Source of the DNA: Candidatus Delongbacteria bacterium | GTDB taxonomy: Bacteria > UBA4055 | Assembly (NCBI GenBank): GCA_013139625.1 | Contig: WTAK01000217.1 | Location: 1-5,276, forward strand | Length of the DNA stretch: 5,276 nucleotides | Direction of reading: 5' to 3' | Shown: piece after piece, positions 1 through 5,276 of the stretch | Layout: each line of letters begins with the position of its first letter | Numbering within the stretch: the stretch's first letter is position 1 | Program-made: the position numbers and the translations under genes | The notes under the pieces: generated by a model | Told to the model about the DNA's origin: nothing | Databases searched by the model: none | The model's input: the letters and a program-made list of their open reading frames with translations, nothing else

Positions 1-1
1 G

Positions 2-427
2 GGATCAGCTTTGAGCATGTTTAAACCTGAAGACCTGAACCATGTGGATTTTGCCTTCGGTTCTACACAGCTGGATTCTTTACAGATGCAAAAACTCAGT
101 GGAATTTCTACAGCTCTATTAGAAAAATCGTCTCTTAAGTTAAATATTACCGGTATTGCTGATAGAAAAAAGGACAGATTTGCACTTGCTGAATTAAAAT
201 ATGATTCTTTATCAACATTGGATTCCGCAAGATATGCTGCTACTTTGCAAAGCATTAAAGATACTGACCTGCTTACACTGACGAATAAAAGAGCTCAGAA
301 TATTTTACTTCATATAACTGTGAAAGATTCCGTACCTGCTGATCAGGTTACTATTGTTGAAGGGGAATTATCCGAAGAAAAAGGTATTAAGCTAATAGAA
401 TGTAAGCTTGAACTTGATGTAAAGTAA
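2..427 (+). CDS. C-terminal part of a DUF748 (AsmA-like) envelope protein with OmpA-like tail; 5' end outside window
   Basis: The frame is already open at the first complete codon (position 2), and Gly-Ser-Ala precedes the TTG at 11. TTG 11 and ATG 17 are therefore probably internal codons, and only the last 141 residues of a longer protein are visible. They begin with a segment reading VDFAFGSTQLDSLQMQKL, then a strand LKLNITGIAD, then a helix LTNKRAQNILLHI followed by VPADQVTIVEGE. This strand-helix order (F-x-x-G-S-x-x-L, then G-x-A-D, then L-x-x-x-R-A) is that of the OmpA-like C-terminal region of DUF748 proteins, which are large AsmA/TamB-related proteins of the Gram-negative envelope. 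No transmembrane segment or signal peptide is visible, as expected for a C-terminus. It ends with TAA at 425-427, convergent with tldE. A free-standing OmpA-domain protein is a less likely alternative. The molecular role of the family is poorly known, so no specific function is assigned. Confidence 0.75.
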   Translation, partial: GSALSMFKPEDLNHVDFAFGSTQLDSLQMQKLSGISTALLEKSSLKLNITGIADRKKDRFALAELKYDSLSTLDSARYAATLQSIKDTDLLTLTNKRAQNILLHITVKDSVPADQVTIVEGELSEEKGIKLIECKLELDVK

Positions 428-454
428 AGACGTAGCACCGCTACGTCTCTTTAC
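424..454. terminator. Hairpin in convergent gap, likely bidirectional terminator
   Basis: A perfect 9-bp stem AGACGTAGC (428-436) / GCTACGTCT (440-448) encloses a 3-base ACC loop. It is extended by GTAA (424-427) pairing with TTAC (451-454) across a 2-base bulge. It begins at the stop codon of the + strand gene and lies 13 bases beyond the tldE stop at 468-470. On the + strand it is followed by a T-rich stretch, and on the - strand by TTTACTTTAC. Both T-tracts are weak, so termination in both directions is inferred from position and stem strength. Confidence 0.7.
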
Positions 455-467
455 ACCTCATAATATA

Positions 468-1760
468 TTATTTTCCGGAAATCATAATATCTTTAACCTT
501 CATCCAAGGAAATTTCGTATACCCAAAATCAGTAACTTCTTCTGAGATCTCAACAATATCATTCAGAAATTTGAACATATTACCACTGATCATGATCTCT
601 TTCACAGGATATTTGATCTCTCCGTCTTCAATATAGTAGCTATTCTTTGCAATACCTGAGAAGTCACCATTGTCATTAGGCTGTCCACCTGAGAATCTGC
701 TGAGTAAGATACCCTTCTTTGTATTCTTAACCATATCAGCAAACTTAATATCACCAGGATCTATGGACATATTAGCACCGTCCGTTTTAGCTCTATCTTT
801 TCCTACTTTCTTTGACCCGTATAACGTCAATAAGAATGATTTCAGTACCCCATTTTCAATTATATTAACATTCTCATTCTTGTAGCCATCACCTGAGAAA
901 AAACTTTTGACCGCAAATTCTCCACCAAGTGATTCTGATCTTAGAGTAAATTTATCACTGGCGATTTTTTCTCCTAATTTATCTTTAAGTTTTGACACAC
1001 CCGTAATATGAGAATAATCTGATAAGTGACCAAGAATAGGTCCTATCATATCACCCATACATTCCGGAGTGACGATAATGTCACCTTCAAATTTCTGATC
1101 AAATGCCTTTGCATCAACTTCTTCAGTACTTTGCTTTAGCAATGTCTTAAGATTTACAATATCAATAAACTTCTCATCAAGATTATTCATGATCTTAGCA
1201 CTATAGTTGAAGGATGAAGTCTTTTTGCCTTCCTTCGAAGTGAACATAGTTACAAATTGATAATATCCCTGATCCGATGAATAGTCCATTCCATTTGAAT
1301 TTTTAAGATAGATACTATTTTTATTAAACGAAACTCCACCTTCTTCAAAATGCGTGATGGGATATGCTTCTTTTACATGTGTAAGAAATTCATTCAATTT
1401 AACATACATTTTATCATTATCAGGATCCATTATTCCCGATTCAAATGACTCCGCAGGTTGATCTTCACTTATATCATGTGCTTCATCAGGTTCTGATGAT
1501 TCCGCTAAGGCAATAGTTTCTTCAATTGCAAGATCAAGTGATCCTTTATCCGTTTTATTTAATACTTTTGAACCTTTCTTATTGTCCTTTATTGCAGTCA
1601 AGGTTAAAGTTGTATTAAAAGTTGTCCTAAACATTTTAATAATTCCGGCATTGAAATATAACTCTCTTTTTTCTTCCTGATTCAGAAGTATTCTAGATTT
1701 GTCGGCACCTTTCAACTTGAGCTGTTCAATGCAATAGTCCATTAATTCTCTGTATTCCAT
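468..1760 (-). CDS. tldE: TldE/PmbA-type subunit of the TldD-TldE peptidase
   Basis: This 430-residue protein, close to the usual length of about 450, belongs to the TldD/PmbA family. The C-terminal family signature is clear: a stretch around residues 357-380 with GDFSGIAKNSYYIEDGEI, then PVKEIMISGNM at 385-395. No HExxxH metal motif is present. This is normal for TldE, which pairs with zinc-bearing TldD to form the heterodimeric protease; in Escherichia coli the pair trims unfolded peptides and matures microcin B17. The protein is probably cytoplasmic, with no signal peptide or membrane helix seen. Its ATG lies 2 bases after the tldD stop, with GGAGG nine bases upstream inside the end of tldD, so the two are co-transcribed and probably translated together at similar levels. 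The region at residues 85-115 is rich in Asp and Glu. The substrate cannot be told from this window. Confidence 0.9.
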   Translation of the reverse strand: MEYRELMDYCIEQLKLKGADKSRILLNQEEKRELYFNAGIIKMFRTTFNTTLTLTAIKDNKKGSKVLNKTDKGSLDLAIEETIALAESSEPDEAHDISEDQPAESFESGIMDPDNDKMYVKLNEFLTHVKEAYPITHFEEGGVSFNKNSIYLKNSNGMDYSSDQGYYQFVTMFTSKEGKKTSSFNYSAKIMNNLDEKFIDIVNLKTLLKQSTEEVDAKAFDQKFEGDIIVTPECMGDMIGPILGHLSDYSHITGVSKLKDKLGEKIASDKFTLRSESLGGEFAVKSFFSGDGYKNENVNIIENGVLKSFLLTLYGSKKVGKDRAKTDGANMSIDPGDIKFADMVKNTKKGILLSRFSGGQPNDNGDFSGIAKNSYYIEDGEIKYPVKEIMISGNMFKFLNDIVEISEEVTDFGYTKFPWMKVKDIMISGK

Positions 1761-1762
1761 AA

Positions 1763-3142
1763 TTACTTACCTCCAATGTTAACTTTGCACTTAATGGCAG
1801 GACCACCCATTCCAACCGGTATCGGTTGCTTCTTTCCGCACATTCCTGAACAATCCCAAACCATATCATCAGATACCATTGTCACACTTTTCAATACATC
1901 AAAAGCAATTCCTGAAATAGTTGTATCTTTGATAGCTTTACCAAGTTTCCCATTCTTAATCTCATAACCGATAACAATTCCAAACATGAATTCACTAGTT
2001 GAATCAGCTTGCCCATTTGAAGATTGTATTAGATAATATCCATCATCTATAGATGCGATCATATCTTCGAGTTTACTTGTTCCGGGTAGAATTGCAGTAT
2101 TTCTCATTCTAACTAAAGGTTCATCTGAAAATTCAAATGCTCTGGCATTACCGGTTAATTCATGCTTAAAATAAAGTGCAGTTTCTTTGTTGTGCATATA
2201 TCCTTTCAAAATACCTTTATCAATTATTACTTGATCTTCAGCTTTCACACCTTCATCATCAATATATACCGGAACGGGGCAAGTGTTGCCATCATACGTA
2301 TGTGCAAAATCTACTAAACTGATCAAAGGGCTTGCAACTTCTTGATTTAAATAATCTCCCGCTACTGATCCTCCCTGTACTAAATCAGCTTCAGTTGTAT
2401 GACCGATTGCTTCATGTGCTAAAATACCAGCTAATTTGGCATCTAAAATCACATTTTTCATACCTGCATCGGCAAACACTCCCTCGGTTTTATCGATAAG
2501 ACGACCGTAAGCCTCATCTATTCCCGGGAAAAGTTCTTTTGGGTCACTAAAAACATCTTCAAATTGACCTTTATCTCCAAAAACTTTAAAAATTTCAGAA
2601 TTTTCATCATTAACTGTTTTATTTATTATAACATAAACAAAAGCTTTGGGTATCATTGAATATGAATTCGAACCATCTGAAGTTATTGTGTTTTTTTCCA
2701 TTTCCAGATCACTAACGATAACTGTTCTAGAACTTAGATCAGAATATTTTTCTACAATATAACTATCAATCTTTTTTATAAAATCGATCTTAGCCTTCTG
2801 ATCAATATTTTCCTTCTTAGTGTAAAATTCATTCTCTGAGCTATGTGGTCTTGAAGCAAACTCAATTTTACCCTTGCTTTGTTTTTCTCCCAGAAAATCA
2901 GCATTTTGCGTTGCTGAGATGATAATCTTCTCAATCGCTTCATCAGAAATAACCGGATTTGAAGCAAATCCCCAATTTCCATTTTTGTTCACTCGGGCAG
3001 AAATACCACTTGTTACTGTGGTAGCATTTCCCATGATGTCACCATTTACAAGACTGATATTGGTGGTACGATTCTCCTGTACTCTCAACTCAGTATATTC
3101 TTTGAAGAATTTCTTGAAAGGTGTTAGGTCCTTTTTAAGCAT
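1763..3142 (-). CDS. tldD: TldD zinc metallopeptidase subunit
   Basis: This 459-residue protein is near the usual TldD length (about 480). Residues 243-248 read HEAIGH, the HExxxH motif of TldD peptidases, giving two histidine zinc ligands and the catalytic glutamate. The C-terminal segment CGKKQPIPVGMGGP (435-448) matches the conserved region that supplies the third, cysteine ligand; C435 is the best candidate, with C431 four residues earlier. In characterised systems TldD acts with TldE as a cytoplasmic heterodimer that cleaves unfolded or small peptides. The start is ATG 3142, supported by AAGGAG five bases upstream. It is the first gene of a two-gene unit, with tldE beginning 2 bases after its TAA. 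It is separated from the upstream oxidoreductase gene by 172 bases holding a candidate promoter, so it probably has its own transcript. No nearby gene looks like a RiPP precursor or toxin-antitoxin substrate. Confidence 0.93.
   Translation of the reverse strand: MLKKDLTPFKKFFKEYTELRVQENRTTNISLVNGDIMGNATTVTSGISARVNKNGNWGFASNPVISDEAIEKIIISATQNADFLGEKQSKGKIEFASRPHSSENEFYTKKENIDQKAKIDFIKKIDSYIVEKYSDLSSRTVIVSDLEMEKNTITSDGSNSYSMIPKAFVYVIINKTVNDENSEIFKVFGDKGQFEDVFSDPKELFPGIDEAYGRLIDKTEGVFADAGMKNVILDAKLAGILAHEAIGHTTEADLVQGGSVAGDYLNQEVASPLISLVDFAHTYDGNTCPVPVYIDDEGVKAEDQVIIDKGILKGYMHNKETALYFKHELTGNARAFEFSDEPLVRMRNTAILPGTSKLEDMIASIDDGYYLIQSSNGQADSTSEFMFGIVIGYEIKNGKLGKAIKDTTISGIAFDVLKSVTMVSDDMVWDCSGMCGKKQPIPVGMGGPAIKCKVNIGGK
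1770..1774 (-). promoter_or_regulatory. Ribosome binding site of tldE, inside the 3' end of tldD
   Basis: GGAGG on the - strand lies 9 bases before the tldE ATG at 1758-1760, within the last codons of tldD. It fixes the tldE start and implies translational coupling, because ribosomes finishing tldD at 1763-1765 are next to the tldE start. Confidence 0.8.
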
Positions 3143-3147
3143 TCTTT

Positions 3148-3153
3148 CTCCTT
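3148..3153 (-). promoter_or_regulatory. Ribosome binding site of tldD
   Basis: AAGGAG on the - strand, five bases before the ATG at 3140-3142, supports that start codon. Its first bases fall in the small palindrome at 3152-3165. Confidence 0.8.
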
Positions 3154-3165
3154 ATCTTTAGATAA
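3152..3165 (-). repeat. Short palindrome overlapping the tldD ribosome binding site
   Basis: On the - strand TTATCT, AA, AGATAA forms a perfect 6+2+6 inverted repeat whose last two bases are the start of AAGGAG. In RNA it would be a weak AU-rich hairpin, realistically five pairs with a four-base loop. It could slightly modulate ribosome access or be chance in AT-rich DNA. No regulator is suggested by the sequence. Confidence 0.3.
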
Positions 3166-3199
3166 ATTATTTTTTTACAAGGTATAATGTAGTTAATGA

Positions 3200-3228
3200 A
3201 TAGTAAAATACGAACATTTTTCGGACAA
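3200..3228 (-). promoter_or_regulatory. Candidate sigma-70-type promoter for tldD-tldE
   Basis: On the - strand, TTGTCC (3223-3228) and TACTAT (3200-3205) are separated by exactly 17 bases, each matching 4 of 6 bases of the sigma-70 consensus. A start a few bases downstream would give a leader of about 50 bases before the tldD ATG. AT-rich DNA gives such matches by chance, and if the organism uses a Bacteroidetes-type promoter consensus this call would not hold. Confidence 0.4.
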
Positions 3229-3273
3229 ATCAACAATAATTAGTGGTAAAATATCAATAATCGGTGACGATTC

Positions 3274-3301
3274 GTAGGGGACGCAGATCTGCATCCCCTA
3301 C
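3274..3301. repeat. 28-bp near-perfect intergenic palindrome (GTAGGGG...CCCCTAC)
   Basis: The arms GTAGGGGACGCAGA (3274-3287) and TCTGCATCCCCTAC (3288-3301) are inverted repeats with one non-complementary pair (3282 C versus 3293 A), centred on AGATCT. It is far more GC-rich than its surroundings. It lies 13 bases past the stop codon of the oxidoreductase gene and about 130 bases before tldD. In RNA read from the - strand the odd pair becomes a U-G wobble, so the hairpin is strongest in the transcript of the flanking genes. No T-tract follows it, so it is not a classic intrinsic terminator. It may act as a transcript 3'-end stabiliser or be one copy of a dispersed REP-like palindromic element. 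No second copy lies in this window. Confidence 0.7.
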
Positions 3302-3314
3302 ATCATAATATATA

Positions 3315-5276
3315 CTATTTCATTTTGGCATCGAATTCATCGTCAAAACGCTTAACCAACGAATCACACCCATTCTCAAAAGCCCTAAAGAAATTATCCT
3401 TCTCAGTACTCTCAAGAACATACTTAATATCATCCTTCTCAATATTCTCACCCATAATTTCAGTAGCCTCAGCAAGAATTTCCTCGTTAGAACCATATTC
3501 AACATCTGAACCAAATTTCTTCATGATATTTACCAATTGGTCAGTAAAAATAACAGTCTTAGGTTTAACTTCAGCATTAAAAGCTCCAACCATCTTCTGA
3601 GTGTTCGAGAAACTACCACCTGATTCAATCGGGAAAGAAGCAGGAAGTATCAAGTCAGCTTGCTTTGCCGTCTCAGTCATAAAATGATCGGAAACAACTG
3701 TGAACTCAAATCCAGGGAAGTAAGCTTGAGCCTTATCTTTTACAGTAGCCGTTCCGATAGGATCTTCACCGAAAATGAAGAAATTCTTAGGTTTAGGTTC
3801 TGGCTTCTTAGAATTTTCTTCAGCAATATCAATATTTGAACCAGCCCACTTAGATTTCATCTTTGAAAAAACATTATCACTGATATTTGCATAGATACCC
3901 ATATCAAATATACCTTGAGCATTATTCTTTTCTTTCAGAGAAATAATTCCACTTCCGGTTTTTCCGAGTTTCCCTGTTAAAAGAGCAAGATTGAATATCT
4001 CTTTTGAAGTTGCACGAGATATTTTTCTCTCTGAGAACACTATAACTGCATTTTGCTCGTTGTTATATTCAGCAGCTATCTTCTGTAGAGCATCAGCATC
4101 AACACCGGCATTCTTTGCAATGACATTAATATCAGCTTTTAAAATTTCTTCTGCATATTTTTCATATCCATCAACGTTGCCGTCAATGAACATCTTGTTC
4201 ACTAGGTTATCTTTTACGATGAAGAAATTCAAAGCTTTTACGAAATCATAATAAGAATCAACTTTGATAACGCTGTCAGACTTCTTATTCATTGAAGAAT
4301 CTGAGCAAGTAGTTACATTTACTACTTTAGTTCCTTTAAGCCTTGTATTGTTCAACATGAATCCGAAAACTGCATTATGCTTATTCGGAGTTGAACCTAT
4401 CAAATATACTTTTCCAACCTTATCAAGATCTGCGAACGGAGTATTTGAAACAACATTATTCTTGAAAGTATTGGTCCTTCCGTGATAATGGAAAGAACCA
4501 ATATTGTTAGTTCCAACTGCTGCTCTGGCTAATTTTGAAGTAAGATAAAGTTCTTCATTTGTAAGTCTTGCACCTACGAAGAAAGAATTCTCTTCTGGTT
4601 GAACTGCTTTTATCTTATCTGCTATAAGTTGATAAGCTTCGTAGAAGTCTATCTCTTCGAATTTACCATTTTTCTTTAGCATTGGCTTTGTAATTCTCTT
4701 TGGATCATTCAGGTAAGTATAGCCAAATTTAGCATACTTACAGATATTTCCATCAGGATTCGCAGGTGTTATTCTTCCTTCTGCTTTAATGAAATAACCG
4801 TTCTTATGGTGAAGATCAACTCCACAACCGATAGAACAATAGTTACAAATGGTTTCCACAACTTCTGTTTGGAAAGGTCCCGGCTTGAATGATTTATTCT
4901 CTGAAATAGCACCTGTAGGACAAGCATCTATACACATACCACATGACTCACACGCTGTATCTGTCAATGAATTTCCAAGAGCAGGAGCAACATATGTATC
5001 GAAACCTCTGTTTACAAGTCCTAGAGCATTTGCACCTACAATTTCATCACAGACCCTTACACAACGGGAACATAGGATACATTTATTATTATCGATTTCG
5101 ATGAATGGATGTGAATAATCCACATCATACTTTTTAAACTCACCTGTATATTTCTTTTGATCTACATTGTAATCTGTACAGTATTTTTTTAAGTCACATG
5201 TGAAAAGTTCGTCACAACCACATTCAAGACATCTTTCAACTTCCTTCTCAGCTTGTTCAGGTCTGTAACCAAGCTC
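3315..5276 (-). CDS. C-terminal part of a fused iron-sulfur / formate-dehydrogenase-like molybdopterin oxidoreductase; 5' end outside window
   Basis: The frame is open to the window edge, giving 653 visible residues. The GTG at 5121-5123 has no ribosome binding site and in-frame coding continues before it, so it is taken as internal. Counting from that GTG codon as 1: the 51 preceding residues hold a CX2CXCX5C cluster (RCLECGC...C) like the end of GltD-type FAD/NAD(P) modules. C15/18/21/25 and C58/61/64/68 form two CX2CX2CX3C [4Fe-4S] ferredoxin motifs. C93/96/100/128 is the FDH-type [4Fe-4S] site, and residues 140-510 are a molybdopterin-oxidoreductase fold (GTNN at 204-207, GEDP at 452-455). 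The family moves electrons between NAD(P)H, ferredoxins and a substrate such as formate, normally in the cytoplasm. Here the catalytic Sec/Cys is absent (HYHG at 212-215), the usual active-site Lys position is Y130, and only about 100 residues follow residue 500, too few for the usual C-terminal cofactor domain. Formate dehydrogenase activity is therefore doubtful; a NuoG-like electron-transfer role is an alternative. It ends with TAG. Confidence 0.85.
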   Translation of the reverse strand, partial: ELGYRPEQAEKEVERCLECGCDELFTCDLKKYCTDYNVDQKKYTGEFKKYDVDYSHPFIEIDNNKCILCSRCVRVCDEIVGANALGLVNRGFDTYVAPALGNSLTDTACESCGMCIDACPTGAISENKSFKPGPFQTEVVETICNYCSIGCGVDLHHKNGYFIKAEGRITPANPDGNICKYAKFGYTYLNDPKRITKPMLKKNGKFEEIDFYEAYQLIADKIKAVQPEENSFFVGARLTNEELYLTSKLARAAVGTNNIGSFHYHGRTNTFKNNVVSNTPFADLDKVGKVYLIGSTPNKHNAVFGFMLNNTRLKGTKVVNVTTCSDSSMNKKSDSVIKVDSYYDFVKALNFFIVKDNLVNKMFIDGNVDGYEKYAEEILKADINVIAKNAGVDADALQKIAAEYNNEQNAVIVFSERKISRATSKEIFNLALLTGKLGKTGSGIISLKEKNNAQGIFDMGIYANISDNVFSKMKSKWAGSNIDIAEENSKKPEPKPKNFFIFGEDPIGTATVKDKAQAYFPGFEFTVVSDHFMTETAKQADLILPASFPIESGGSFSNTQKMVGAFNAEVKPKTVIFTDQLVNIMKKFGSDVEYGSNEEILAEATEIMGENIEKDDIKYVLESTEKDNFFRAFENGCDSLVKRFDDEFDAKMK

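Noticed and set aside
2776..2982. Alternate-frame - strand open frame of 68 codons inside tldD, and another at 3320-3514 inside the oxidoreductase gene
   Set aside because: Both are shifted frames of strongly supported genes, with Leu/Arg-rich composition and no start signal; no frameshift site is suggested because the main frames are intact.
2874..3161. Open + strand frame of 95 codons over the start of tldD
   Set aside because: It is wholly antisense to a well-supported gene, has no recognisable domain, and its Ser/Phe/Leu-rich composition is typical of the shadow of a coding strand. Similar antisense frames at 670-885, 1776-1967, 3325-3600, 3991-4251, 4264-4485 and 4849-5118 were rejected for the same reason.
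3183..3188. Perfect TATAAT on the + strand in the intergenic region, as a possible promoter
   Set aside because: There is no -35-like element 17 bases upstream (AGATAA there) and no + strand gene downstream; it would read antisense into the oxidoreductase gene. TATAAT is common by chance in AT-rich DNA.
3274..3301. Classic intrinsic terminator for the oxidoreductase gene
   Set aside because: The hairpin is strong but is followed on the - strand by GAATCGTCACC rather than a T-tract, so it was reported as a palindromic repeat instead.
3143..3314. CRISPR repeat, small RNA gene or riboswitch in the intergenic region
   Set aside because: There is only one palindrome copy, no repeat-spacer periodicity and no recognisable riboswitch core; nothing beyond the promoter candidate, ribosome binding site and palindromes can be supported.
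5121..5123. GTG as the true start of the oxidoreductase
   Set aside because: No ribosome binding site precedes it, and the same frame continues upstream with a family-like cysteine cluster, so it is read as an internal Val codon.

Overview
The window is AT-rich bacterial DNA with four protein genes and very little non-coding space. One gene runs off each end. The leftmost gene is on the + strand; the other three are on the - strand. The leftmost gene ends in a domain typical of the envelope-associated AsmA-like DUF748 family, which suggests an organism with an outer membrane. The large iron-sulfur/molybdopterin-type oxidoreductase at the right suggests anaerobic, ferredoxin- or NAD(P)H-linked redox metabolism. 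A Gram-negative anaerobe, perhaps of the Fibrobacteres-Chlorobi-Bacteroidetes group or a related candidate phylum, would fit. That placement is a low-confidence inference, because there is no rRNA or other phylogenetic marker here.

Layout, left to right. (1) 2-427, +: the C-terminal end of a DUF748-type protein with an OmpA-like tail. (2) 424-454: a hairpin in the 40-bp convergent gap, suited to terminating transcription from both sides. (3) 468-1760 and 1763-3142, both -: a tightly coupled tldD-tldE pair, transcribed tldD first. It encodes the two subunits of the TldD/TldE zinc peptidase, with the metal site in TldD only. (4) 3143-3314: a 172-bp intergenic region with a tldD ribosome binding site, a candidate tldD promoter and a 28-bp near-perfect palindrome. 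(5) 3315-5276, -: the C-terminal 653 residues of a large fused oxidoreductase.

The oxidoreductase is the most interesting gene. It reads open to the right edge. The residues before the first possible internal start (GTG at 5121-5123) carry a cysteine cluster like the one that joins GltD-type FAD/NAD(P) modules to ferredoxin modules. After that come two [4Fe-4S] ferredoxin motifs and a formate-dehydrogenase-like molybdopterin fold. The fold lacks the catalytic Sec/Cys, has Tyr where the active-site Lys is expected, and stops before the usual C-terminal cofactor-binding domain. An automatic 'formate dehydrogenase alpha subunit' label is therefore doubtful; a NuoG-like electron-transfer subunit or an enzyme of different specificity is at least as plausible.

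I found no tRNA, rRNA, CRISPR array, transposase or attachment site. I see no clearly novel multi-gene system. The divergent oxidoreductase and the intergenic palindrome are what deserve a second look.
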